Counted from the stretch's first letter, positions 11,301-18,232 are shown. The stretch is 37,451 nucleotides of DNA from Symbiodinium natans (GCA_905221605.1 CAJNDS010000417.1:107501-144951), one strand, 5' to 3'. The notes: a model not told the origin generated them from the sequence alone. Program-made: numbers and translations.

Positions 11301-14300
11301 GTACCCGCACCCTCGTTTCCTGGGTGACATGAATTGGTCTCATGAACTCCAAGGGGGTTGAACGAAGCGCCCTTGGAAGCGTGACAGTCAGATTCATGCT
11401 TTGTGGTGGGCTTAGGGCTCAAAGACCTTTAAAAGGGTTCTTAGAGGGCCCTTAAAGGGGTTTACAGCTCGGAGGCCTCAAAACCCTAAACCCTGGACTC
11501 TAAACCCCAAACCACAAAAAGACGTCAAAAAGGGCTTCTAGGTCGGAGCCCTAAACCCCGAATCCTTGCCTGCCTTGTGCGAGTGTGAGAGCCGAAACGA
11601 AAGGAGTCTCAGCATGCTGTGGGTAGAAGATCCCAAACCCTAAACCCTAAACCCTAAAGCGCAGGTTCAAGATGGTGGATGAGCCAACGATCGAAGAGTT
11701 GACGGTGGAGGTGGGGTTTACCCGGATGCCCGGTGCTGTATGTGCGTTTAGGGTTTAGGGTTTAGGGTTTAGGGTTTAGGGTTTAGGGTTTAGGGTTTAT
11801 AGGGTTTTGGGGGGGAAAGTCTAGGATCCGGTTCCATGGGGTGATGTCAGTGTTCTGGACATCAAGTGTGGGCACGGGCCGTTGCTCACCGTAGTGTCTC
11901 CAGGCTCAGAGAGAATTGAAGCTCAACAGACACGTGGCCGATTGCACGCAGAAGTACTGGAACTAAACCCTAAACCCTACACCCTAAACACTAAACCCAG
12001 AGTACCGGGAGCACGACGGTAGACCAACCCAAACGCCCTTCCAAAGATCCTCTTCGGGTTTAGGGTTTAGGGTTTCGGGTTTAGGGTTTCGGGTTTAGGG
12101 TTTAGGGTTTAGGGCCAGGGTTCCGGATGGTAGCCATGTGACATGGGTTTGAAGCGGTGCTCTCGGCGCAAAGAGGTGCTGACCGCAGCTGTTTCCCCAG
12201 AATCCATGCGTGGTTCAAGGCGGTAGCTTGCTTACTATTGTGTCACGTAAACCCTAAACCCTAAACCCTAAACTCTAGATGGCTGAGGGCTCGGATCTTG
12301 GCCCCGTGTCAAAGTCGCGGCGGACGCGCTTGGTCAGTCTGTCCGGCGAGAGCTGCGACTTTGTGGAGTCCTTTGCCACCAGGATCTCCATCAAAGACCT
12401 GCGGGCCAAGGTGGGTAAACCCTAAACCCTAAACCCTAAACCCTAAACCCTAAACCCTAAACCTTAAACCCTAAACCCTAAACCCGTCAAAGACCTGCGA
12501 AGGTGGCCGCCTCCAAGGGAGTGAAGCCGGCCCGTCTTCGCTTCATTCGCACAAGCAGCTTGCCGGAGACTCTGGAAGATGCTAGGTTGTCTTTTGGGAT
12601 ATAAAGGTTTAGGGTTTAGGGTTTAGGGTTTAGGGTTTAGGGTTTAGGGTTTAGGGTTTAGGGTTTAGGGTTTAGGGTTTAGGGTTTCTTTATATTTCCC
12701 TTATTTAGGCTTATAAGGGGCGCCCAAAATATGCTTATTTGTTTGAGGGGTTTAAATAAGGCTAGGATGCCCAGTAGTGCCCTTATTCCCCTTTTTGGTA
12801 GGTTTAGGTTCCCTTCTAAACCCCTTTAAGCAAACAAGGGCACCCTTTTTCATCCTAGGTTGCTGGGCAGCCTAGTAGGCTTATAAGGGGCGCCCCAAAA
12901 AAAAAATATATATATATATAGATAGATAGATAGATAGATATATATGTATATATATATATACTTGTTTGTTTTAGGGGCTTTAAATAAGGCCAACCCAGGA
13001 TGATGATGAAGTGATCTACAAGTTCAGGCAGATCGATGGCAGGACCGAGCTCTGCTCCACCGGAGAGCCTTTACAGCTGGTGCTCGCGCCAGCTCTCCAG
13101 ACCACGCTTCTTGGTTTAGGGTTTAGGGTTTAGGGTTTAGGGTTTAGGGTTTAGGGTTTAGGGTTTAGGGTTTAGGGTTTAGGGTTTAGGGCTATAATTG
13201 AGTAGCTGAGTGAGTACACTTGACACTTTTCGGGATACTATAATCCCGCAAAGAACTGAAAGTGTACACTTTTTTTGGGGGGGCTTATGAACTCAGCAAG
13301 TAAGGTTCACGGGGCGAGTAAAATGCCATTTAGACCACCGCTGCGAAGATGAACGCTATCAGGCTTGCACGTGGGAGGGTGACTGGGTGACGATTACCAT
13401 GGAGCAGAGAGACCTTGGCCCTTCAATGAACGATGAGCTTCGTATCTTCATCGGTCACGTTGACTTGGTGCGCTATGGGCGCTTAAAGGACCCCCACCAC
13501 AGACAACTAGAAACCTGGGGAAACAAAGACTCAGGCACTTTGAGGCTGGAAGTTTGCAAAAACATGTCGTGCCCACGGAAGGATGCTCCTGGTCGCTACC
13601 AGATCACCGGTTTGCAAGACCTTCGGCCCACTCTCGTTTTTGCTTCTTCGGACTGTCGCCAGGAACTGGGCACCCTTCAGCGGGGTGTTACCGTGGATGT
13701 TTTGGAAGTGCGGTTGCCGTGCGAGGCAAAGGGGCCTTACAGGAAGTTTGTGCTTGGGCGCATTGATTTCAATGGCGCGGAAGGGTGGATTCCTCTGTGT
13801 GACGGCAAGAAGGTCTATGCTAGGAGACTTGAGCAAGAGTCACTCTACAAGTTGGTCCTGTCGCGACGCTACCTGGTCGAGCGCGGTGAGTTCATGTATG
13901 AAGGCCTTGATATCTCAGAACTCTGGTTCGCGGAAGAGCGGGAGCGAAATGAGTTTGTCGCCGCGTTCCGTTCCTGGGAAGTCGCCAACCCACAGCCACC
14001 GTTGTGCAGGGACGAACCTTCGGAGGATGAAGATGAAGATGACGACGATTCAGATGAGTAGCAACAATCAAACCACCATTCTGCGGATGGATGCTTCTGA
14101 GATAAAGCAGACAATCAACACCATCGAGCCTGGCATTGCAATTGCAAAACTTTACCACACGCCCGAGCAAGGTTTGGCTGACCCGACATGCCTTGTTTTG
14201 TTGCGAATGCAATCCCTAGCCCCCCCCCCCTCCCCCACAAACCCCAAGCCTCTCCCGAAACCTTAAAACATATATATATATATATATGTATATACACCTC

Positions 14301-16290
14301 ATATAGTCCCTACATACCTAAGTAGCCCATAAAATAACCCTTAAGGTCCCTGAGAAGGGCCCCTCCTGTAGTTACTTGAGACTTGCCCCTCCACCACGAT
14401 AGCCAGCATCCGTTGATGTATAATCATCGGGACTTGGGTTTAGGGCTGACGGATTCTACAGAATTTACCCCTAAACCCTAAGCCCTAAGCCCTAAGCCTT
14501 AAGCCCATACACCTATTTCTGAGGATACTTTTGGGACACTCCGCTGGGGTTTTCAGGGTTTCGGGTCTCGGGAAGCTCGGCGTGGTGTGTTTGGAGCGAG
14601 GCAGGTACGAGCCTGGATTTTAGGGTTTAGGGTAAACCCTGAACCCTAAACCTGAGTCGCTGGCACCTTTGGAACATCGTCATGCCGCCATGGTGTCCTC
14701 ACATTAGAAAACAGTCGTGTAGATTGAACCACGAATCCTTTTTGTCAAGCCACTGTCCGTGTTTTCCGGACACTACACAGACTGAAGTTGGACATGTTGC
14801 ATCCCTGCAGTGTGCTTGCGAGGCTAAAAAACTAAACCTTGCTTAGGGGTTCAGGGTACTTCTAGCCCCAATTATAACTGTACAAACTGTACTTTAGAAG
14901 CCGCCTAAGTTCGAGACAAACTGCACTTTGAAGTGCCCCCCCTAAGTTGAAAACCCTCGCCCCCCCCCCCCCCCCCCCCCGCCCCAGACCCTAAACCCTA
15001 AACCCTAAACCCTAAGCCCTAAACCCTAAACCCTAAAACCCTAAACCCTAAACCCTAAACCCTAAACCCCAAACCTCCCCGAACCCCACCAGGTGGAGAT
15101 GCTCAAGGCATGGCTTCCCCTCATGGTGAAGCTGGAGACCCCGACTTGAGTGGGCTTTTAGGGCTTGAGGGGTTTTGGGATTTGTAGGGTTTTTACGTGG
15201 TGTTTTTGGTTGAGTAGTGCTTTGGGGCTTGAGGGTTTTGGGGTTTGGAGGGTTTTGGGGTCTGTAGGGTTTTTAGGGCTTTAGGGCTTGAGGGTTTTGG
15301 GGTTTGTAGGGTTTTTAGGGCTTGAGGGCTGGAGCGTTTTGGGGTTTGTAGGGTTTTTAGGGCTTTAGGGCTTTAGGGTTTTGGGGTTTGTGGGGTTTTA
15401 AGGGGTGTTTTTGGTTTTGAGGCTTTTAGGGTTTTAGGTTTTTTTTTTTGGAGGGGGGAGGTTTTAGGGATTGAGGGGTTGAGGGTTTAGGGTGTTAGGG
15501 TTTCTTCGGTCTCAGGGTGTTTAGGGCTTTAGGGTTTTAGGGTTTTAGGGTTTCAGGGTTTTAGGGTTTCAGGACTTTTAGGACATTTTTGGGCTCCCGG
15601 GCTTGGAGGGTTGTTTCCGTGTCTTTGTGTGGCGAAGTAGCGTCTTGGTTTGAGACTTTGTTAGTTTGGTGTCGTCAATGTAGGTTCAAAGGTGTTTTTG
15701 TTTGGGTTTTTCTAGGGTGTGCTTTTCCTTGTTTCAGTAAGGGGGTGTTGTGCTTAGGCTTCGGGAGTTTTGGGGCTCGCATGTTGCTGCTTGAGGGTTC
15801 GCATGTTGTTGCTTGAGGGTTCTCCTCTCTCTCTCTCTCTCTCCCCTCTCTCTCTCTCTATGTTATGTAGAGAGTTACTTTCAATAGCAGCCCAAAGAGC
15901 GAATCAGTTAGGAAGTTAGGCCGTATATTGGGCACCGTATAGTTGTGCGAAACAGATGCGCTCCGAGCCAACTCGCAGGAGGAGAGTCTGGAGCGCAGCG
16001 CCCCCCCTCATCAGATTAATCGCAAAGCTGAAAGATGCAGCATTCCTGTACTCTGCGTCAAGACGAAACCGACAAGCCACTCATGCAGGTGTTGCAAGAC
16101 GGGGGCTCAGGCACATTTGCGAATCCATAGTCATAGCAGATACCCCTTACATATAGCAGCGCTCCATGCAACCACCATGACCTGGGAGCCCTGCAAGGAC
16201 AGCAGCTTCGACGTCAACCTCAACAATGCAGACGACCCTGAAGTCCTACAGTCCATAGAAAAGACTTTGCGCGGCGACAAGAGCCACTGA
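2238..16290 (+). CDS. HAD-like phosphatase-fold protein, 13 joined exons
   Basis: Joined exons: 2238-2319, 2635-2708, 4290-4375, 5537-5579, 6564-6632, 7540-7581, 8201-8236, 8904-8942, 9263-9317, 10499-10562, 11665-11710, 15093-15134, 16198-16290. They total 771 bases: 256 codons and a TGA, with no frame break. Seen directly: [17 protein letters not shown] (HAD motif I, residues 6-22), VVLVTLAR (residues 65-72, Thr69 in the motif II place), IVYAQEG, and ISIGDSDFERLGT (residues 152-164, motif IV-like acidic pair). The family resembles an uncharacterised protein widespread in dinoflagellates. Phosphatase activity is inferred from the motifs only. Intron donors are GC (six), GA (three) and GT (three), and every acceptor is AG before G. 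The protein begins upstream, possibly in exons at 1615 and 610. Gene 2 lies inside intron 11. Confidence 0.85.
2295..2454 (+). repeat. Direct duplication of exon end inside intron 1
   Basis: Bases 2295-2325 (end of the DWDDT exon and intron start) recur at 2424-2454 with three mismatches in 31. TTTAGGG units lie between the copies. Confidence 0.85.
2635..2708 (+). CDS. HAD-like gene, exon 2
   Basis: Encodes [15 protein letters not shown] and onward, completing the Ser codon with GT. The donor lies in AGG/GTTTAGG, so the telomere-like motif itself supplies the GT. Confidence 0.8.
2763..2846 (+). mobile_element. Short inverted-repeat element, GGGATGTTCC family
   Basis: The ends GGTTTTGGGATGTTCC and GGAACATCCCAAAACC are exact reverse complements. 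The interior carries CTAACAGTCC and a TTATGGACTGCTAG arm. No coding capacity; it looks like a MITE. Related copies are at 3565, 23370, 25464 and 28213. Confidence 0.75.
3047..3194 (+). mobile_element. Short inverted-repeat element, TGGAGGTTCATG family
   Basis: The left end TTTGGAGGTTCATGGTACTTA matches the reverse complement of the right end TACTCATGAACCTCCAAGTA. A second copy lies at 22896-23041 with a similar interior (GTGCCCTAA-ATGGTTATAAGTACAGT). Non-coding. Confidence 0.75.
3565..3649 (+). mobile_element. Short inverted-repeat element, GGGATGTTCC family
   Basis: Ends GGGATGTTCCCCC and GGGGGGAACATCCC. The interior CTAACAGCCCTTAG pairs with CTAGTAAGGACTGTGAG. Same family as 2763-2846. Confidence 0.72.
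4142..4275 (+). repeat. CCCTAAA telomere-like array
   Basis: About 15 CCCTAAA units with scattered variants, ending 15 bases before the acceptor of HAD exon 3. It forms the 3' arm of intron 2. Confidence 0.9.
4290..4375 (+). CDS. HAD-like gene, exon 3 (VLVTLAR motif)
   Basis: Encodes [20 protein letters not shown] followed by APWVSESC, plus two bases of a Lys codon. A GA donor at 4376-4377 is needed to join AA to the G of exon 4 and give SCKNFY. Confidence 0.88.
5135..5215 (+). repeat. TTTAGGG telomere-like array
   Basis: About ten TTTAGGG units with TTGAGGG variants. Confidence 0.88.
5288..5394 (+). mobile_element. Short inverted-repeat element, TAGCCCAG family
   Basis: Starts CTAGCCCAGTGGTCCCCTTT, with interior GGTTCCCTTATA-AGTAACCAACCC, and ends TTACTGGGGTACCAAGG. 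It is related to 34891-34998 and more distantly to 33345-33475. Non-coding. Confidence 0.65.
5421..5481 (+). repeat. CCCTAAA telomere-like array
   Basis: Nearly perfect CCCTAAA units, about eight to nine copies, near the 3' end of intron 3. Confidence 0.92.
5537..5579 (+). CDS. HAD-like gene, exon 4
   Basis: Encodes [14 protein letters not shown] in 43 bases. The GC donor (GCAGGTAGG) is preferred over the nearby GT because only GC keeps the frame into VPIVYAQEG. Confidence 0.85.
5580..6563 (+). other. HAD-like gene intron 4
   Basis: A GC-AG intron that enters TTTAGGG units at 5589-5622. It carries unique sequence, an inverted-repeat element (6039-6155) and a degenerate CCCTAAA region (6450-6515). 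No exon recognised. Confidence 0.65.
6039..6155 (+). mobile_element. Short inverted-repeat element, AGAGCCCAATACCCC family
   Basis: The left end ACCCAAAGAGCCCAATACCCC pairs with the right end GGGGTATTGGGCTCTCTGGGT. A second good copy is at 22654-22750. Half copies appear near 7255-7290 and around 16556-16780. Confidence 0.78.
6564..6632 (+). CDS. HAD-like gene, exon 5
   Basis: Encodes 23 residues beginning [16 protein letters not shown] and ending MSSDE. The GC donor at 6633 is followed at once by TTTAGGG-type repeats. Confidence 0.9.
6641..6757 (+). repeat. TTTAGGG array with a CTTAGGG-homogenised core
   Basis: Starts and ends as TTTAGGG, with about ten uninterrupted CTTAGGG units at 6672-6743. 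Confidence 0.92.
6936..7012 (+). repeat. TTTAGGG telomere-like array
   Basis: About eleven units with two TTCAGGG variants. Confidence 0.92.
7322..7513 (+). repeat. CCCTAAG then CCCTAAA array
   Basis: About eleven CCCTAAG units (7327-7408) followed by CCCTAAA units. The CCCTAAG core is the reverse complement of the variant on the 5' side of the same intron. Confidence 0.92.
7540..7581 (+). CDS. HAD-like gene, exon 6
   Basis: Encodes [14 protein letters not shown] in 42 bases. GT donor at 7582. Confidence 0.87.
7582..8200 (+). other. HAD-like gene intron 6
   Basis: GT-AG intron with TTTAGGG blocks at 7662-7735 and 8005-8075 and a short GT run (8084-8101). There is no CCCTAAA arm at the 3' end, so the inverted-arm pattern is not universal. 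Confidence 0.65.
8201..8236 (+). CDS. HAD-like gene, exon 7 (36 bases)
   Basis: Encodes only [12 protein letters not shown]. Identified because FYSQYE joins in frame between KGKAI and GQSWKN. GC donor at 8237. Confidence 0.82.
8237..8903 (+). other. HAD-like gene intron 7
   Basis: GC-AG intron with TTTAGGG units at 8272-8293, CCCTAAA at 8473-8500 and a larger TTTAGGG array at 8788-8875 near the acceptor. Confidence 0.65.
8788..8875 (+). repeat. TTTAGGG telomere-like array
   Basis: About eleven units with CTTAGGG variants, ending about 25 bases before HAD exon 8. Confidence 0.9.
8904..8942 (+). CDS. HAD-like gene, exon 8 (IGDS motif)
   Basis: Encodes [16 protein letters not shown] donor at 8943 joins it to DFERLGT, giving the acidic GDSD motif typical of HAD motif IV. 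Confidence 0.9.
8943..9262 (+). other. HAD-like gene intron 8
   Basis: GA-AG intron of 320 bases. A CCCTAAA array (8966-9007) lies at the 5' side, opposite to the usual orientation. Confidence 0.7.
9263..9317 (+). CDS. HAD-like gene, exon 9
   Basis: Encodes [18 protein letters not shown] plus one base of a Gly codon. GC donor at 9318. Confidence 0.88.
9318..10498 (+). other. HAD-like gene intron 9
   Basis: GC-AG intron. It contains a TA/TATACATA microsatellite, a G-rich run at 9883-9900, unique sequence (10090-10350) and a CCCTAAA arm with variants (10360-10465) close to the acceptor. Confidence 0.65.
9640..9810 (+). repeat. TA and TACA/TATACATA microsatellite
   Basis: Alternating TA runs and CATA units. 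It produces open frames of Ile, Tyr and His on both strands that are not genes. Confidence 0.92.
10499..10562 (+). CDS. HAD-like gene, exon 10
   Basis: Encodes [20 protein letters not shown] between split Gly and Thr codons. GC donor at 10563. Confidence 0.88.
10563..11664 (+). other. HAD-like gene intron 10
   Basis: GC-AG intron with a TTTAGGG arm at 10586-10645, a T-rich tract (10905-11045), unique sequence and a CCCTAAA arm at 11635-11658 directly before the acceptor. Confidence 0.68.
11665..11710 (+). CDS. HAD-like gene, exon 11
   Basis: Encodes [15 protein letters not shown] after the split Thr codon. GT donor at 11711. Confidence 0.88.
11746..11802 (+). repeat. TTTAGGG telomere-like array
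   Basis: About eight perfect units, starting about 35 bases after the donor of intron 11. Confidence 0.93.
12057..12113 (+). repeat. TTTAGGG/TTTCGGG array
   Basis: Eight units with TTTCGGG variants. Confidence 0.9.
12279..12410 (+). CDS. Ubiquitin-like gene, exon 1 with start codon
   Basis: ATG to AAG, 44 codons beginning [15 protein letters not shown]. It ends phase 0 at a GT donor (GTGGGTAAACCC). It is the first ATG of the frame and lies right after a TAG acceptor-like site. Confidence 0.85.
12279..14061 (+). CDS. Ubiquitin-like-domain protein nested in intron 11
   Basis: Exons 12279-12410, 12503-12577, 12999-13091 and 13363-14061 join to 999 bases, 332 residues plus TAG. Residues about 16-100 resemble a ubiquitin-like fold: [13 protein letters not shown] (first strands), [20 protein letters not shown] (helix), ARLRFI and LQLVLAP (late strands). 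Similar N-terminal domains are common on uncharacterised dinoflagellate proteins. Residues about 200-260 ([25 protein letters not shown]) look SH3-like. The end is a run of Asp and Glu. The ATG sits directly after CTCTAG, which could be a splice acceptor. Donors are GT, GA or GC, and GC. Function unknown. It lies wholly inside an intron of the HAD-like gene on the same strand. Confidence 0.85.
12411..12502 (+). repeat. 92-base intron made of CCCTAAA units
   Basis: GTGGGTAAACCC followed by about nine CCCTAAA units (one CCTTAAA), then a copy of the exon end and the AAG acceptor. It is the shortest and simplest telomere-repeat intron in the window. Confidence 0.9.
12503..12577 (+). CDS. Ubiquitin-like gene, exon 2
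   Basis: Encodes [19 protein letters not shown] and LPETLE. The donor is GA at 12578, or GC three bases later, which would add one Asp; both keep the frame. Confidence 0.85.
12606..12688 (+). repeat. TTTAGGG telomere-like array
   Basis: About 11-12 perfect units, starting about 28 bases into intron 2 of the ubiquitin-like gene. Confidence 0.95.
12762..12875 (+). mobile_element. Short inverted-repeat element, CTAGG-TGCCCAGTA family
   Basis: The left end CTAGGATGCCCAGTA pairs with the right end TGCTGGGCAGCCTAG. About 114 bases, with a conserved interior (CCCTTATTCCCC, TTTAAGCAAA, GGGCACCCTTTTT). Other copies at 27729-27841 and 32564-32676. Confidence 0.85.
12999..13091 (+). CDS. Ubiquitin-like gene, exon 3
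   Basis: Encodes 31 residues from [15 protein letters not shown] to EPLQLVLAP. The GC donor at 13092 is chosen because it joins exon 4 in phase 0. Confidence 0.82.
13092..13362 (+). other. Ubiquitin-like gene intron 3
   Basis: Contains a TTTAGGG array (13114-13191) and a small hairpin (AGTGAGTACACTTGACACT pairing with AGTGTACACT at about 13210-13270). Confidence 0.7.
13114..13191 (+). repeat. TTTAGGG telomere-like array
   Basis: About eleven perfect units starting about 23 bases after the donor. Confidence 0.95.
13363..14061 (+). CDS. Ubiquitin-like gene, terminal exon
   Basis: Encodes 232 residues from [15 protein letters not shown] to the acidic tail [14 protein letters not shown], then TAG. 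It is by far the longest exon in the window. AG-G acceptor at 13361-13363. An upstream AG at 13332 would put the frame out of phase with exon 3. The overlapping frame on the + strand (13583-14266) is a shadow. Confidence 0.88.
   Translation, partial: ACTWEGDWVTITMEQRDLGPSMNDELRIFIGHVDLVRYGRLKDPHHRQLETWGNKDSGTLRLEVCKNMSCPRKDAPGRYQITGLQDLRPTLVFASSDCRQELGTLQRGVTVDVLEVRLPCEAKGPYRKFVLGRIDFNGAEGWIPLCDGKKVYARRLEQESLYKLVLSRRYLVERGEFMYEGLDISELWFAEERERNEFVAAFRSWEVANPQPPLCRDEPSEDEDEDDDDSDE
14062..15092 (+). other. Gene 2 3' flank and rest of HAD-like intron 11
   Basis: Unique sequence with poly-C (14220-14231), a TA run (14269-14292), poly-C (14960-14980) and a CCCTAAA arm (14988-15075) before the acceptor at 15091-15092. 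No poly(A) signal or exon recognised. Confidence 0.6.
14988..15075 (+). repeat. CCCTAAA telomere-like array
   Basis: About twelve units ending 17 bases before HAD exon 12. Confidence 0.93.
15093..15134 (+). CDS. HAD-like gene, exon 12
   Basis: Encodes [14 protein letters not shown]. It joins directly to TVE of exon 11, which lies on the other side of gene 2. GA donor at 15135. Confidence 0.87.
15135..16197 (+). other. HAD-like gene intron 12
   Basis: GA-AG intron. Its first 450 bases are a degenerate GGGTTTTTAGGGCTT-type array. Then unique sequence, a CT run (15826-15860) and a unique GC-richer part up to the acceptor. No CCCTAAA arm. Confidence 0.65.
15155..15580 (+). repeat. Degenerate TTTAGGG-like G/T-rich array
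   Basis: Irregular GGGTTTTTAGGGCTTGAGGG and GGGTTTTGGGGTTTG units, diverged from TTTAGGG. Confidence 0.8.
16198..16290 (+). CDS. HAD-like gene, terminal exon
   Basis: Encodes 30 residues beginning [18 protein letters not shown] and ending GDKSH, then TGA. It joins to VKL of exon 12 to give [12 protein letters not shown]. Confidence 0.88.
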   Translation, partial: DSSFDVNLNNADDPEVLQSIEKTLRGDKSH

Positions 16291-16697
16291 CAGCTTCTGG
16301 GGGGGGGGATCTTGAAAGCGGATCTGGCGAAAATCCTGTAAAGCCCCAAGGGTCTTATTCTAAAGGGCCCCCAGAGAGTCTAGTTGTCCTTATCCACCGG
16401 GTTTGCAATTGACTACTAGAAAAAACCCTAACCCATAAACCCTAAACCCTCTAGTGTTAAGGGTTTAGGAAAAATTAAACACATGCGGCTGCTTCGACAA
16501 ACCAGCTGAGAAGACTGCCCCCCAGACAACGCTGTCCCAGAACTACAGCCACCCAACGAGTCCAATGCCCCTTACTTCAATCATCGCGCGGGGTTACCTT
16601 CTGGGGTCCTTACTATAAGGGGCTCCTACTATTTTGGGGGTCTATACTAGGGATCATGATCTAAACCCCCCATATCAAGAGTCCCTATATACATTAG
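16291..16697 (+). other. 3' flank of the HAD-like gene
   Basis: Unique sequence with a few CCCTAAA units (16425-16450) and, from 16556, the left half of an AATACCCC-type element (GAGTCCAATGCCCCTTA). No gene seen. Confidence 0.5.
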
Positions 16698-16755
16698 CCC
16701 TAAACCCTAAACCCTAAACCCTAAACCCTAAACCCTAAACCCTAAACCCTAAACG
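16698..16755 (+). repeat. CCCTAAA telomere-like array
   Basis: Eight perfect units, lying between the halves of a diverged AATACCCC-type inverted repeat (16556 and 16756-16780). Confidence 0.93.
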
Positions 16756-16790
16756 GGTATTGGGCTCTTTGGGCATCGGGGCCCATGCTG

Positions 16791-16885
16791 TCCCATTCTT
16801 CCGTGGGGCGGACAGCGGCCCCCTTGCGAACAGAAGCTGCGAGCGCCGCGGAACCCCATGGAGTTGAAGCCCCAAACCTGGGTTT
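16791..16885 (+). CDS. Possible exon of an unrecognised gene
   Basis: A GC-rich island between a CCCTAAA array and a TTTAGGG array, the same setting as the proven exons. From the ATG at 16791 it reads MLSHSSVGRTAAPLRTEAA and stays open. No downstream exon found and no homology recognised. Confidence 0.22.
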
Positions 16886-16940
16886 AGGGTTTAGGGTTTA
16901 GGGTTTAGGGTTTAGGGCTTAGGGTTTAGGGTTTAGGGTT
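16879..16940 (+). repeat. TTTAGGG telomere-like array
   Basis: About nine units, one CTTAGGG. Confidence 0.92.
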
Positions 16941-18070
16941 TGCTCCTAATGGAGTACTTTTGTGGTGTGGTATACGATAACCCCCTTACAAACCCAAAAA
17001 AAGAACCCAAGCCCTACCTATGTAGTACCTTCTGTGATGCAGTATACCATATCCCTCAGAAAGGAACCCGAACAGGAACCTCAGGCACAGGCTCACATGA
17101 GGCCCTTTCTGCCCAGATTTCGGCGCCATCCTCAAACGCTCTACACCTCATAGGGTTGGAAAAAAGAAGAGTATTCCCTTGCGGCCCCCTATACAATTAC
17201 GCTATACTAACCCCAAATACCTATGTTTAATCCTTAACGCCCCTATGAAGCACACGTGCAGAGCCTGAACCCCTAAACCCTACACTAAACTGGTCGTAAT
17301 CCCTGAGCCCTAAACCCTAAACCCTAATAAATGAGATTTAGGGTTCTTTGGCTGCCTCCTCCCCCACCCCCCGACCTCACCACTATCATATGGCGAGATC
17401 TTAGGACACGCACAGACACCTAAACCCTGAACCATTGTTGTTTATTGTCGATTTTGTTGTGAATCAGGGTGGTGAATCGGTCTTGTTCCTGAAATGAGGT
17501 TGCAGGATTCTGGGTGTGCGCAGAAGTAGGAGCAGGGCACGAAAGGGTGCTTGCTGAACTTGGCAATGCAAATGAGGGCAAAGTTTAAAAAGCAGCTACT
17601 TTCGGGCTCTTTGGGGGAGGAGTGGGACGAAGATTGTTCTAGCAGGACTTTTTTGGCATCAGTGAGGCGGTTTAGGGTTAGGTACGAGTAGCAAGGCGCT
17701 CCACGTATTGCGTGTGGCATATGAGCCCGGACATGTTGTGGAGTCAGGGCTTGCGGCTTTCGATCGGAATCTTTGGTGTGGGTTTTGTTATACGAGTTTA
17801 TTAGGTGTCATATAGGGGTTCGGCGGCTTAAGCAGATTCGGGTTTTGTGGCTGAGGAAGGGAGGAGGAAGGACTGTCATGACTTCGCAGCAGCAAACCTC
17901 CTGCAAGAACTTGCAGGGCAGACCTGTCATTGCAGAGGCAGGGGTAAAGAGGGCCGAATTGGAATGTTCCCCATTTAAACTAACAGCCCTTACATGTGAG
18001 TGTGAGTGTGTGTGTGTGTTTCTTTGCAGAGCGTGGCGCTATCTACCGTGGCATGTCACATGGAACTACC
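16941..18070 (+). other. Intergenic stretch without a confident gene
   Basis: Unique sequence with a few CCCTAAA units (17275-17330). Small open frames occur on both strands but have no recognisable protein or splice context. Confidence 0.45.
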
Positions 18071-18085
18071 TACATGCCGACAGCA

Positions 18086-18137
18086 TGTATATGTATGTAT
18101 GTATTGATGTGTATATATATAGAACATACAGAATATA

Positions 18138-18173
<36 letters not shown>

Positions 18174-18232
18174 TGTATGTATGTGTATATATACACACAT
18201 ATACATACGTATATATATATATATATATATGG
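18086..18232 (+). repeat. TATG and TA microsatellite
   Basis: ATGT/TATG units followed by TA runs, ending in TATATATGGTCAGCCCCCCCCC. The open frames over it are repeat artefacts. Confidence 0.92.

Larger units (their letters stand above)
11711..12278 (+). other. HAD-like intron 11, part upstream of gene 2
   Basis: Begins with GTGGGGTTTACC, then a TTTAGGG array (11746-11802), a small coding-like island at 11904-11963 ([14 protein letters not shown] in one frame, unassigned), a second TTTAGGG array (12057-12113) and CCCTAAA units (12249-12273) just before the gene 2 start. It probably holds the gene 2 leader. Confidence 0.55.
12578..12998 (+). other. Ubiquitin-like gene intron 2
   Basis: Opens with a TTTAGGG array, then an inverted-repeat element (12762-12875) between two related copies of a roughly 55-base segment, and a TA/GATA microsatellite (12906-12960). 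Confidence 0.75.

Noticed and set aside
11904-11963. Small coding-like island ([14 protein letters not shown]) before gene 2
   Set aside because: Open and non-repetitive, but it fits neither the HAD-like reading frame nor a clear upstream exon of gene 2, so it is not called as an exon.
13332-13362. Earlier acceptor for gene 2 exon 4 (TTTAG at 13333)
   Set aside because: It would need one base from exon 3, and no GT, GC or GA donor in the right phase is present. The AG-G at 13361-13363 fits in phase 0.
13583-14266. A 227-residue + strand frame overlapping gene 2
   Set aside because: It is out of frame with the ubiquitin-like gene, whose frame joins three upstream exons; the overlap is a GC-rich shadow.
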